A DNA stretch of 64,000 nt from an uncultured Duncaniella sp. (GTDB lineage Bacteria; Bacteroidota; Bacteroidia; Bacteroidales; Muribaculaceae). A program made the position numbers and the translations under genes. The stretch covers positions 62,001 to 126,000 of the forward strand of contig CAJUCI010000002.1 in NCBI GenBank assembly GCA_910584825.1. Reading direction: 5' to 3'. Positions 33,089-42,243 of this stretch are shown here, piece after piece. A model generated the notes under the pieces. It saw only the letters and a program-made list of their open reading frames with translations, did not search any database and was not told where the DNA came from. Position 1 is the stretch's first letter. Every line of letters begins with the position of its first letter.

Positions 33089-36082
33089 ATGAAACGACCA
33101 CTCATCCTCACGGCCGCATACGCACTGGCGTGTGCCGGCTCTGTGGCTCAGATAAACAGCCCTGACGCTCAGGGCTATCTACAGCGTGGCATACTCATGT
33201 GCGAAGACCGCAACTATGAGGGCTGCCTCGACCAGATGACACGTCTCTACAACCTCGCCACCACCGCACAAGAGCGCGAACAGGCACTCTATTATATGTG
33301 CCGCGCCACGCTCGGCCTCGGCGACGACGAGGCTCTGGACATGCTCGGCACATTCCTGCGTGAATACCCCGTGTCGACCCTGCGCAGCGATGTGATGATG
33401 ATGGTCGGCGACTACTATTTCAACCGCGGCCAGTATGCCGAGGCACTTGCCGAATACGGTCAGATTAATACGCTGGCCCTCACCTCGTCGCGTCAGGACG
33501 AGCTTAACTATCGCCAGGCCTACGCCTACCTGATGCTCGGCGAGCCTGACATGGCGGCCTCGCTGTTCCGCACGCTCCAGAGCAAACCGGCGTGGAAGGA
33601 TGCCGCACGCTTCTATCTCGGCTATATCGCCTACTCTAAGCAGGACTATCCCCTCGCGCTCCGCTACTTCAACAGCGTGGACACCACCAAGGAGCCGTCC
33701 AACGCCGCCCCCTACTATGCCGCGCAGATATACTACGCGCAGGGCGAGTATGACAAATGCCTCTCCACAGCCCGCGGGCTGCTTGCCTCGGGCTCCTTGC
33801 CGCAGTTCACCCCCGAGTGCAACCGACTGGCCGGTGAGTCGCTCTACAATCTCGGCCGGTCTGACGAGGCCATCCCCTACCTGTGGAAATACTGCGCCGA
33901 AGCCACCAATCCCGCCCCATCGGCCTTCTATATCCTCGGCGTGAGCGAATATGAGAAGGGCGACTATGACGCCGCCGTCAAACTGTTTCAGCAGGCCATC
34001 GGCTCACAGTCGGCCATGGGTCAGAGCGCGTGGCTCTACCTCGGACAGTCCTACCTCAAGCGCGGCGACATGTCGCAGGCTCTCATGGCGTTTGAAAATG
34101 CCTACAGGCTCGACTATGACCGCAGCGTGCGCGAGACGGCGTTCTACAACTACGCCGTTGCCCGCATGGACGGCGGCCGTGTGCCCTTCGGCAACTCGGT
34201 GTCGCTCCTCGAGAGCTTCCTTGCCGAGTATCCCGACTCACCCTACAGTGCCGACGTGCAGCGTTACATCGTCACCGGCTACATGACCGACAACGACTAT
34301 ACCGGCGCGCTCACCGCCATCAACAAGGTCAAGAACCCGTCGGCCGAAATACTCAAGGCCAAGCAGAGGGTACTCTTCGTGCTCGGCACCCGCGAATACT
34401 CGTCGGGCCGCGTGGCCGACGCCATCACCCATCTCACCGAGGCCCGTTCGCTCGCCCGTCATGACGGGTCGATAGCCCGCCAGTGCGACATGTGGCTGGG
34501 CGACTGCTACTACACCCGCGGCAACTATGACGCCGCTGCAAACTCCTATCTCAGCTACATCTCGGCCACCCCGGCATCGCAGACCTCCGACCTCGCCCTC
34601 GCCCGCTACGACCTCGGCTACACACGTTTCGCCCAGGAGCGTTACGGCGACGCGCTCACCGACTTCAACGACGCGCTCAAGGTCATGGGCCGTGCAGACT
34701 CCACCCTGCCCTCCAACATGGAGGCCGACACCTACAGCCGCATAGGCGACTGCCGCTATTATCTCGGCGAGTATTCAGCCGCGGCCACCGACTATCAGAA
34801 GGCATATGACCTCAACCCCTCGTCGGGCGACTACGCGCTCTATCAGCTCGCCATCATGAAAGGTCTGCTCAAGGACCATGCCGGCAAGGTGGCCACCATC
34901 GACAATCTCACCGACCGTTTCCCCTCGTCAGGCCTGCTCCCCCAGGCTCTGCTCGAGAAGGCCGAGAGCCAGTCGGCACTCGGCAACACCAAGGCGGCGG
35001 TAAATACTTATAAGGAGCTTGTACGCAAATATCCAGGCACAGCCCCGGGCCGCAACGGCTATCTCCAGCTCGCCATCACCTACATCAACAACGGCGACCG
35101 CGCAAAGGGCATCGAGACCTACAAGGAGGTCATCACCACATTCCCCTCAAGCGAGGAGGCCCGCATCGCCGCCGACGACCTCAAGCAGCTCTATGCCGCC
35201 GACGGACGTCTGAGCGAGTTTGTCGGATTCCTCTCCTCAGTGCCCAACGCGCCCAAATATGAGGCATCCGAACTCGAGCAGACCGCCTATCAGGCCGCCG
35301 AAAACGCCTATATCAACTCGGGTGCCACAGCCGGACTCTTCGGCTATGTCAGGGACTATCCCGACGGCACATCGCGTGCCCAGGCTCTCTATTACCTGGC
35401 CGACGCGGCCTGGAACGAGGGCAAGGCCACTGAGGCTCAGGGCTATGCCACGCAGGTGCTCCTCAACCATCCCGACTCCGAGGTGGCTGAGGATGCGCTC
35501 CTCATCAAGGCCCAGGCCGAGGGTGAGCTTGGCAAGACCGAAATCGCCTACAGCTCGTTCCTCGAGCTTGAGAGCCACGCCTCTGGCTCCAACATGCTCC
35601 GCGACGCCCGCATCGGCCTGATGCGCACGGCTATGGACCTCGGCAAATATGCCGAGGCTGTCGATGCCGCCGACAAGCTGCTGGCCTCGACCGCGGCCAA
35701 CTCGTCGGCCGACATGTCGGAGGTGACTTTCACCCGAGGCATGGCCAACGACCGCATGGGCAATCATGACGAGGCCTACAGTGACTGGGAGTCGCTTGCG
35801 TCCAACACCTCCGACCTCTACGGAGCCAAGAGTGCCTACTACATGGCCCAGTCGCTCTTTGACCGCGGACTCACGGCCAAGGCCAAGACCCGCACCGACA
35901 AACTCATCTCGTCCGATACGCCTCACCGCTACTGGCTGGCCCGCGGGTTTGTACTCTACAGCGACATCCTGCGCAAGGAGGGCAACGAATTTGAGGCCAA
36001 CGAGTACCTCAAATCACTCCGCTCCAACTATCCCGGCACCGAGGCCGACATATTCCAGATGATTGACTCGCGACTGAAGTAA
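33089..36082 (+). CDS. Large exported tetratricopeptide-repeat protein
   Basis: A 997-residue periplasmic or envelope protein with a signal peptide (MKRPLILTAAYALACAGSVA) and TPR helices over nearly its whole length; clear repeats include DAARFYLGYIAYSKQDYPLA, SAWLYLGQSYLKRGDMSQAL and DALLIKAQAEGELGKTEIAY. YbgF/BamD-like units (KYPGTAPGRNGYLQLAITYI) suggest an envelope scaffold. It is 23 bp upstream of the outer membrane barrel gene, and such TPR plus barrel pairs are conserved in Bacteroidetes, so the two probably work together at the outer membrane. No catalytic motif is present. Confidence 0.9.
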   Translation: MKRPLILTAAYALACAGSVAQINSPDAQGYLQRGILMCEDRNYEGCLDQMTRLYNLATTAQEREQALYYMCRATLGLGDDEALDMLGTFLREYPVSTLRSDVMMMVGDYYFNRGQYAEALAEYGQINTLALTSSRQDELNYRQAYAYLMLGEPDMAASLFRTLQSKPAWKDAARFYLGYIAYSKQDYPLALRYFNSVDTTKEPSNAAPYYAAQIYYAQGEYDKCLSTARGLLASGSLPQFTPECNRLAGESLYNLGRSDEAIPYLWKYCAEATNPAPSAFYILGVSEYEKGDYDAAVKLFQQAIGSQSAMGQSAWLYLGQSYLKRGDMSQALMAFENAYRLDYDRSVRETAFYNYAVARMDGGRVPFGNSVSLLESFLAEYPDSPYSADVQRYIVTGYMTDNDYTGALTAINKVKNPSAEILKAKQRVLFVLGTREYSSGRVADAITHLTEARSLARHDGSIARQCDMWLGDCYYTRGNYDAAANSYLSYISATPASQTSDLALARYDLGYTRFAQERYGDALTDFNDALKVMGRADSTLPSNMEADTYSRIGDCRYYLGEYSAAATDYQKAYDLNPSSGDYALYQLAIMKGLLKDHAGKVATIDNLTDRFPSSGLLPQALLEKAESQSALGNTKAAVNTYKELVRKYPGTAPGRNGYLQLAITYINNGDRAKGIETYKEVITTFPSSEEARIAADDLKQLYAADGRLSEFVGFLSSVPNAPKYEASELEQTAYQAAENAYINSGATAGLFGYVRDYPDGTSRAQALYYLADAAWNEGKATEAQGYATQVLLNHPDSEVAEDALLIKAQAEGELGKTEIAYSSFLELESHASGSNMLRDARIGLMRTAMDLGKYAEAVDAADKLLASTAANSSADMSEVTFTRGMANDRMGNHDEAYSDWESLASNTSDLYGAKSAYYMAQSLFDRGLTAKAKTRTDKLISSDTPHRYWLARGFVLYSDILRKEGNEFEANEYLKSLRSNYPGTEADIFQMIDSRLK

Positions 36083-36105
36083 GAGATAAAAATTTTTGAC
36101 CATCA

Positions 36106-37851
36106 ATGAAAAGGATTACCATATTCGCCTCGCTTCTCGCCCTGCTCGCGGGCGGTAGCGTCAGCGCGCAGGACCTGCACAAGGATATAACCGTCGAGCA
36201 GGAAATCACCCCCTCACGCCGTGAGGCCGCACGCATAACGGTGCTGCCGACAGTCACACTGTCGCCCGTGCGCAAGGCCACTCTCGACTACAGCAACACC
36301 GTCGTGACCACCCGTGTGCCCAACTCGTTCACGACCCTCGACCCCGTTGCCTGGGGCGACAAGCTCTACACCTCGCCCTATCGCGGCTACTTTGACTTCG
36401 GCGTGGGCGGTCCGCTCATGCAGGGCGACGTGTCGGCCGGCTACCGCGTGCTCGACAACGACAAGACCCGACTAAGCCTGTGGGGGCAGTATAACGGCGA
36501 CATCTACAAGCGCGCCAAGACCACCTGGCACGACCACACCGCCTCGCTCGGCCTCGACCTGCACCAGGCCGTTGGCCGCAAGGCGTTTATCGACGGCGGA
36601 CTGGACTACACCTACGGCTTCCACGACATGCCGGCGTGGGTAGGTGGCCGCTTCTCCCAGTCGACGTCGCGCATCAATGCCATCGTCAGCCTCAGTGCCC
36701 GCCATTCGGGACTCGACTACATGGCCCAGGTGCGCTACCGTCACTTCGGCTTCTACAACCCGCATATTCCCGACCTCGACATGTCGGCACCCGTAAATCC
36801 CGGCTTCGACCCCTATAACGGCTACGAGCCTGTGCGTCAGAACCTGCTCGGCGTCAGCTTCGGCGGACGTCTTGAGATGAGCAGCTCATCGCACATCGGA
36901 CTCGACGTGTCAGCCGACTTCCTCGCTACCGGCAAGCACTATGTGGCCGGTATACCGTTCTATGAGGAGGATGTCACCTACGAGCGTTCGCGCACGACGG
37001 GACTGATTACCCTCACCCCCTATTTCGAGACCCGCAGCAGCTCGGCCTCGCTGCGCATCGGTGCCGACGTGGACTTTGCCGTAAATTCAGGCAAAGCTGT
37101 CCGTGTGGCCCCCGATGTGACCCTCGCCTGGCACGGCTCGCAGATATTCGGCATAGAGCTGAAGGCTCATGGCGGCCCCACGCTCAACACCCTCGCATCA
37201 CTCTATGACATCACTCCCTACATGAACGGCTCAGTGGCCTACCGCCCAAGCCATTCCCCCTATGCTTTCGATGCCAAGGTGGCTTTCGGCCCATTCTTCG
37301 GCGGAACAGTGGAACTTTTCGGCGGCTATGCCAAGGCTAACGACTGGCTCATGCCGGTGGTCGGAGGGATATATCCCGCCGGTGCCGTATGGGAGAGCAT
37401 CGATGTCAAGGGCTATCACTACGGTGTGAGACTCGGATATGACAACGGCAAGAATATAGCCGTGAGTGCGTCTTACGAGGGCGCACCGTCAAAGTGGGGA
37501 CGCGGCTACTACGAGTGGCGCGACCGTGCCCGCCACGTGGTGAACGGCGAACTCAAAGTGCGCCCCGTCGAGAAGATGCTCGTCACGCTCGGCTACGAGT
37601 TCCGCGCCGGACGCTCTTGCTACATGTATGGCGACACCCCCGAGCAGCTGGCCGGAATGGATGTCTATCCCCGCGGCCCCGTATCGCTCGGAGCTGTCAG
37701 CAATCTTACCTTCGGACTTGGCTACTCGGCCACCGAGCGCGTCACCGTATTTGTGCGTGGCGAGAACCTGCTCGGACGCGAGGCAATGTATATCGGAGGC
37801 CGCCCGATGCAGGGCGTCAACGGCATGGCCGGTGCGGCGATAAAATTCTGA
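36106..37851 (+). CDS. Outer membrane beta-barrel protein (TonB-dependent-receptor-like barrel)
   Basis: A 581-residue exported barrel (signal peptide MKRITIFASLLALLAGGSVSA). Alternating hydrophobic/aromatic strands run from about residue 85 to the end, which closes with VNGMAGAAIKF, an aromatic C-terminal residue typical for BAM-dependent barrels. The N-terminal 80 residues (KDITVEQEITPSRREAARIT) resemble a TonB-box-like segment, but there is no plug domain and no carboxypeptidase-regulatory domain, so calling it a TonB receptor would overreach. Coupled to the TPR gene upstream (23 bp). Confidence 0.75.
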   Translation: MKRITIFASLLALLAGGSVSAQDLHKDITVEQEITPSRREAARITVLPTVTLSPVRKATLDYSNTVVTTRVPNSFTTLDPVAWGDKLYTSPYRGYFDFGVGGPLMQGDVSAGYRVLDNDKTRLSLWGQYNGDIYKRAKTTWHDHTASLGLDLHQAVGRKAFIDGGLDYTYGFHDMPAWVGGRFSQSTSRINAIVSLSARHSGLDYMAQVRYRHFGFYNPHIPDLDMSAPVNPGFDPYNGYEPVRQNLLGVSFGGRLEMSSSSHIGLDVSADFLATGKHYVAGIPFYEEDVTYERSRTTGLITLTPYFETRSSSASLRIGADVDFAVNSGKAVRVAPDVTLAWHGSQIFGIELKAHGGPTLNTLASLYDITPYMNGSVAYRPSHSPYAFDAKVAFGPFFGGTVELFGGYAKANDWLMPVVGGIYPAGAVWESIDVKGYHYGVRLGYDNGKNIAVSASYEGAPSKWGRGYYEWRDRARHVVNGELKVRPVEKMLVTLGYEFRAGRSCYMYGDTPEQLAGMDVYPRGPVSLGAVSNLTFGLGYSATERVTVFVRGENLLGREAMYIGGRPMQGVNGMAGAAIKF

Positions 37852-37930
37852 ACCATTGCCCCTCGCGCAGTGTTTATATCATAGCAAGTAAGAGAATACT
37901 CAACAATTACATAAATCATACAGCTAAGAT

Positions 37931-38515
37931 ATGAGCACTAAATCGATTAAAGGCACCAAGACCGAGAAAAACCTCGTCAATGCCTACATGAGCGAGTCAG
38001 CGGCCTACACCCGCTACACCTATTATGCCGCACAGGCCGAGAAGGAAAACTATTTCCCCATTTCCGAAGTATTCACCGAGACCGCGGCCAACGAGTTGCG
38101 CCACAGCAAGGTCTACTTCAAGTTTCTCGAGGGAGGCTCAGTCGACTGCCAGCTCGCAGTGGATGCCGGCGTTATTGCCGACACAGCGTCCAACCTTGCC
38201 ACAGCCGCCCGCGAGGAGCTGTTGGAGGGTGTAAAGCAGTATCGTGAGGCCGCCAAGGTGGCCATCGAGGAAGGCTTCCCCGAAATCGCCGAGCACTTTA
38301 CATCCATCGCCGACATCGAGGAGCATCACCACCGCCGTTTTGAAGCCTACCTTAAGCAGGTAAAGGACGGCACCGTGTGGAAACGTGACAAACCCATCAA
38401 ATGGCAGTGCATGGTGTGCGGTTACATCTTCGAAGGCACCGAGCCCCCCAAGGTATGCCCCGCATGCGACCATCCCCAATGTCACTACAAAGGCCTCGAC
38501 ATGGCAGAACTCTAA
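37931..38515 (+). CDS. rbr: Rubrerythrin
   Basis: A 194-residue diiron peroxidase that reduces hydrogen peroxide in anaerobes. The four-helix ferritin-like domain has the two E...ExxH iron motifs (ETAANELRHSKVYFKFLEGG; ADIEEHHHRRFEAYLKQV). The C-terminal rubredoxin domain has the CxxC pairs WQCMVCGYIFEG and CPACDHPQCHYKGL holding one Fe. Length and order match classic rubrerythrin. It stands 79 bp after the barrel gene and ends at a strong bidirectional hairpin. No -7 box of the usual type is seen in front, so it may be controlled by an oxidative-stress activator. Confidence 0.97.
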   Translation: MSTKSIKGTKTEKNLVNAYMSESAAYTRYTYYAAQAEKENYFPISEVFTETAANELRHSKVYFKFLEGGSVDCQLAVDAGVIADTASNLATAAREELLEGVKQYREAAKVAIEEGFPEIAEHFTSIADIEEHHHRRFEAYLKQVKDGTVWKRDKPIKWQCMVCGYIFEGTEPPKVCPACDHPQCHYKGLDMAEL

Positions 38516-38550
38516 AGGAATTGAAAATTTAAAATGTAAAATGTAAAATT

Positions 38551-38580
38551 AAGGCTTCGCGATGATGGTCGCGAAGCCTT
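38551..38580. terminator. Bidirectional terminator between rubrerythrin and FNT channel genes
   Basis: A perfect 12-bp stem AAGGCTTCGCGA / TCGCGAAGCCTT with a 6-nt loop, flanked by AATTTTTAATT on one side and AATTTTACATTTTACA on the other strand. Long AT-rich arms (38521-38637) extend the pairing outward. Confidence 0.9.
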
Positions 38581-38620
38581 AATTTTTAATTCTTAATTTT
38601 AAATTTTCCATTTTAAATTT

Positions 38621-39415
38621 TCAATTCCTCCTCAGGTGCAGGTATCCATTCACCGCCCCTACCAGCAAGGCACCGCCGGCGATATTGCCGAGCGTCGAGG
38701 GTATAAAGTTGGCGATAATCGACTGCATCACAGTCACATCAGCCCCCTCCATCATGCCGAGTGGAATGAAAAACATATTGGCGATACAGTGCTCATAGCC
38801 CAACGCGACAAACGCCATCACCGGGAGCCAGCAGCCTATCGCCTTTTCTATCAGCGTATTGCCGCTCAACGCAAGCCACACGGCCAGACATACACACCAG
38901 TTGGCCCCTATGCCCTTGAGAAAAACCATCCCCCACGGCATAGCCACCTTGGCCTCGGCCACGCGTATGGCGGCAGAGTGCCACGGGTCAGCGGCGGTAA
39001 GCCCGCATGAATACACCATAAAGTATGTAAATGTCAGCGCACCAATGAGATTGCCTATATAGACAAGCGTCCAGTTGCGCAGCGTGAGCGTCAGTCCATG
39101 CTTGCGCTGCATCATCGAAGGAATGAGCACCGCATTATTGCCGGTGAAAAGCTCTGCCCCGAGCACCACCACGAGTATCAGACCTATCGGGAAAGCCGCC
39201 CCGCTGAGTATCTTCTGCAAGGCAGGATTCTCGGCAGTGGCCCCCGGAAAACCAAATCCGAGCGTCATCGAAAGTATTCCGCCGAGCGCGATATACGCCC
39301 CGGCCAGACAGGCCGACACGAGCAGACGTGACGTTGACGAGGATGTGAGACGCGCCTTATTGGCTCCGGCCACTGATGCCGCCTCGGTTATTTCCGCCGG
39401 TGACAGTATCTTCAT
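38621..39415 (-). CDS. focA: Formate/nitrite transporter family (FNT) channel
   Basis: A 264-residue six-helix channel. FNT signatures are GAELFTGNNAVL (about residues 86-97), GIGANWCVCLAVW (about 170) with the narrow-gate residues, GYEHCIANMFFIP (about 205-217) carrying the conserved central histidine, and NFIPSTLGNIAGG. It would move formate, nitrite or a related small anion across the inner membrane as a pentamer. No pyruvate-formate lyase or nitrite reductase gene is adjacent, so the anion cannot be fixed; formate is most likely in an anaerobe. Its start overlaps the exonuclease stop by 4 bp. Confidence 0.88.
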   Translation of the reverse strand: MKILSPAEITEAASVAGANKARLTSSSTSRLLVSACLAGAYIALGGILSMTLGFGFPGATAENPALQKILSGAAFPIGLILVVVLGAELFTGNNAVLIPSMMQRKHGLTLTLRNWTLVYIGNLIGALTFTYFMVYSCGLTAADPWHSAAIRVAEAKVAMPWGMVFLKGIGANWCVCLAVWLALSGNTLIEKAIGCWLPVMAFVALGYEHCIANMFFIPLGMMEGADVTVMQSIIANFIPSTLGNIAGGALLVGAVNGYLHLRRN

Positions 39416-40101
39416 CCCTTCTCCTCGACTTTTTCGGTTTCGGTTGACGCGTCAGCCGTCTCATTCGCCTCCGCCTTCTCCTCCTCGCGGACAATGTAAG
39501 GCGACGATGCCGGGTCAAAAGCCCCGGAGGTCAGATAGCGGTAGATGTGCAGACATGCCCATGCGTCGGTCGAGGCATACACCATCTGCGGCCCCGTGAG
39601 CGTGGAGGCCTCCCAGTTGGTGAGGCGTTGCCCCTTGGATATGCGTTCGCCGAAAAGAATGGCGTAAATTTTCTGCAGACTCGCATCGGTGATATGATAG
39701 CCCTTGACCATCTCCTGCAGTTCCACGAATCCGCGCGGCTCGAACTCGCCCACCTGATGGAGCATATGGAAATCATCCTTGAGCGAGAGTCCCACCTTGA
39801 TGAGACCGTCACACTCCATGAACTCCCTAAGCTCGGGAGTGAAACCCATCTTGTTGATGCGGAACAGGAACGAGCGGTCAGCCGTCGACACCTGGATGAG
39901 CGACACACGGTTGGTCATACCCTTGCGGAAATTGGGTTTTGTCTCGGTGTCAAACCCCACGACGTCATGGCCGCGCAGATAGCTGACCGCCTCGGCCACC
40001 TCCTCCGCACGCTCAATCACAGTGATTGCCCCCGCAAAATTAACGGTAGGCATCTCTGCAACGCACTTTTTATCTATCGCAATGCTGAACTCATTATCCA
40101 T
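39412..40101 (-). CDS. DEDDy 3'-5' exonuclease (RNase D/WRN-like)
   Basis: A 229-residue nuclease of the DnaQ superfamily. Exo I is VVGFDTETKPNF (Asp, Glu), Exo II is LIKVGLSLKDDFHML, and Exo III is VYASTDAWACLHIY (tyrosine-x3-Asp), all four acidic residues present. The C-terminal 30 residues are acidic and low-complexity (KAEANETADASTETEKVEEK). There is no HRDC domain, so it is shorter than RNase D and may act in RNA trimming or DNA repair. Upstream gene of a two-gene unit, joined to the FNT gene by an ATGA overlap. Confidence 0.88.
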   Translation of the reverse strand: MDNEFSIAIDKKCVAEMPTVNFAGAITVIERAEEVAEAVSYLRGHDVVGFDTETKPNFRKGMTNRVSLIQVSTADRSFLFRINKMGFTPELREFMECDGLIKVGLSLKDDFHMLHQVGEFEPRGFVELQEMVKGYHITDASLQKIYAILFGERISKGQRLTNWEASTLTGPQMVYASTDAWACLHIYRYLTSGAFDPASSPYIVREEEKAEANETADASTETEKVEEKG

Positions 40102-40206
40102 ACCGCAAAGTTACGAAAATAATATCAATACGTGAGTATATACAGCCGTCCTAATTTTATGGACTATATTAAACTCTGCAAATAACAACGCCTCCTATTC
40201 TGATAC

Positions 40207-40848
40207 TCACCCCTTTATCGAGGGGATGGTGGCGAAGCGGGCGGTGGGGAAGTTGCGGGATACGTAGCGCGAGATGAAGCCGCGGGTGTCGGCGGCGATG
40301 GTCTCGTCGGTGTCGAAGTGCTCGTTGTAGAGCACGGCGGCAAGCTCGATGCCACGCGAACGTATCGCCTCGAGCGACAGCACCGTATGATTGATTGAGC
40401 CGAGCACTCCGTTAGTCACAAGTATTACGGGCAGTTTTCGCGTCTGCACATAGTCAATGGCCATGAAAGTGTCGGTTATAGGCACGGCAAGGCCGCCTGC
40501 ACCCTCCACCAACACTATGTCATACAGCGACCTCAGCCGCTCGGTGGCGCGGTCAATCACCGCAAGGTCAATCTCCCTGCCGTCGATGCGCGCGGCGAGC
40601 TGAGCCGATGCGGGATAGCTGAAGATGACCGGCGCGGTCGTATGGTCAAGGTCCTCGGGCAGCATACCCGTGCCCATTATGCGGCGGTGAGCCTCGATGT
40701 CCTCCGACATACCCACATTGCCCGTCTGGATGAACTTCTGAGTGATGACACGTTTGCCCTCATCCATCAGTTTGCGGGCTATATAGCCGGTCACATAGGT
40801 CTTTCCGGCGTCGGTATCGATACCCGACACGAAATATACTTTGCTCAT
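40207..40848 (-). CDS. bioD: Dethiobiotin synthetase
   Basis: A 213-residue ATP-dependent enzyme that closes the ureido ring of dethiobiotin from 7,8-diaminopelargonate and CO2. The P-loop is SGIDTDAGKTYVTGYIARKL (residues 8-27), the switch lysine lies in RVITQKFIQTGN and the catalytic glutamate/glycine loop is VEGAGGLAVPI (about 114). Last gene of the operon bioA-bioF-bioGC-bioD; its start overlaps the bioGC stop by 4 bp. No bioB follows in this window. Confidence 0.95.
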   Translation of the reverse strand: MSKVYFVSGIDTDAGKTYVTGYIARKLMDEGKRVITQKFIQTGNVGMSEDIEAHRRIMGTGMLPEDLDHTTAPVIFSYPASAQLAARIDGREIDLAVIDRATERLRSLYDIVLVEGAGGLAVPITDTFMAIDYVQTRKLPVILVTNGVLGSINHTVLSLEAIRSRGIELAAVLYNEHFDTDETIAADTRGFISRYVSRNFPTARFATIPSIKG

Positions 40849-42239
40849 AATTTTCTTAATATCAGATATATCGGATGATATGTCAACGGCGCACGGCCAT
40901 CGGCATCGACAGGATAATTTCTCAGTAGCCTTGAGGCCGCGACGGTGCCGCTGTTCTCAGGGTCAAGCCCGTTCACCCCGGTGTGGCTGACGTGGCGCAA
41001 CACATCCAACGGTGTGTCATAGACCACCGTGCATCTCTCCTCGATGACCTCGACCAACTCAAGCCATTCCGGCAGCATATGCATGAGTCGCCGCCGCGAC
41101 GGGAAACGGCATTCCGTCCCCACGGCCTGATGTATCTCACGCATCGTGTCGGGTCCATAGGTGGATATGGCAGCTACGCCGCCGCTCACAAGGGTGCGCT
41201 CCACCTGCACAAGAAACGCACGGAGGGAATTGAACCACTGCACGGTCGAGGCTGACAGTATCAGGTCAAACCGGCCGTCATCAAGCATCGAAATCTCACT
41301 CTCGCCGTCACAACCCACAGCCGACACCCCCACATGAGTGCGGCATAAAGCCTCGACCTGTGGGGATATGTGGAGGTCAAAAAGCAGAGCCTCGCGAGGC
41401 GAGAACCGTTCCAGGGCCAGGGCTGTCGACCGACCCGTGCCGCACCCCACCTCGAGCATCCTCGCCGGAGTACCCGCCACATACGGCGAAGCCAAATCCA
41501 CGAGCCGTCGGGCCGAGGCGAGCTGTGCCGAAGCATTCTCGTCATACGTCCGCTCGGCCTTGCGGAAACGACGCTCCACATGCGACTTGTCAGTCAGGCA
41601 ACGGCGCAGTATGGCGTTGAAATCCGGCAGATGCGGGCCGTCAATCTCCACGACCTCCACAGCCTCATCGGCCCAAGCCTTGAGCTGGGCGGTGGGGGGG
41701 ATTATGAGGTCGCCGCGCGACACAAATGCCTTGTCCCACAGCATCCTGCGCGCAGGGGCCGTATCAAACGAGCGCAATTCCTCGCGCAGGTCATCGACAC
41801 CGCGTTCGGGGGCCGATGCGGCAAACTCCTTATAGGCCGCCGACCCGCCGCACATGCGCATATTGAATTTCGCGACGCTCCGTTCGCTCAACCCATTGAG
41901 GGTGCCGTCAAATATGGCGCGGGGTATGCCACGCTCATCGTCAGCCGTGAAGCGGGTGCCGTTGACAGCAATCCTCGCGGTCACAGGCAATTGCGGATGC
42001 GCGACAATAAACCGCGCGGCGGCATGTACGCCAAACGACCATGCCACGACCACAATCTCGCCGTAATCCAGAATATCCTCCAGCCAGCCGTCTGACATCT
42101 CCCTGTAATCCCACACCACAGCCACGTCATAGCCGGGCATAGCCACCCCCTGCAACGGGCGGGGCGACATGCCCCATCCTGCAAAGAGCAGCACGAGATG
42201 GCGGGAGCGGGGTGTATCGGTCAGAAGCTGGAATCTCAT
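40845..42239 (-). CDS. bioGC: BioG-BioC fusion: pimeloyl-ACP methyl ester esterase and malonyl-ACP O-methyltransferase
   Basis: A 464-residue fusion. Residues 1-215 are BioG (DUF452): a small alpha/beta-hydrolase with nucleophile VVAWSFGVHAA (about residue 69) and the histidine in IDGPHLPDFNA (about 203). Residues 225-464 are BioC: SAM motif MLEVGCGTGRSTALAL (about 262), the post-motif FDLILSASTVQWF and the C-terminal YHPIYLILRKL. BioC methylates malonyl-ACP to disguise it as a fatty-acid primer; BioG removes the methyl after two elongation rounds. The fusion puts opening and closing steps of pimelate synthesis on one chain. Four bp after bioF. Confidence 0.93.
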   Translation of the reverse strand: MRFQLLTDTPRSRHLVLLFAGWGMSPRPLQGVAMPGYDVAVVWDYREMSDGWLEDILDYGEIVVVAWSFGVHAAARFIVAHPQLPVTARIAVNGTRFTADDERGIPRAIFDGTLNGLSERSVAKFNMRMCGGSAAYKEFAASAPERGVDDLREELRSFDTAPARRMLWDKAFVSRGDLIIPPTAQLKAWADEAVEVVEIDGPHLPDFNAILRRCLTDKSHVERRFRKAERTYDENASAQLASARRLVDLASPYVAGTPARMLEVGCGTGRSTALALERFSPREALLFDLHISPQVEALCRTHVGVSAVGCDGESEISMLDDGRFDLILSASTVQWFNSLRAFLVQVERTLVSGGVAAISTYGPDTMREIHQAVGTECRFPSRRRLMHMLPEWLELVEVIEERCTVVYDTPLDVLRHVSHTGVNGLDPENSGTVAASRLLRNYPVDADGRAPLTYHPIYLILRKL

Positions 42240-42243
42240 AAAA

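Noticed and set aside
36106..37851. Classical TonB-dependent receptor
   Set aside because: The barrel is present, but no plug domain is seen, so it is described only as a barrel protein.
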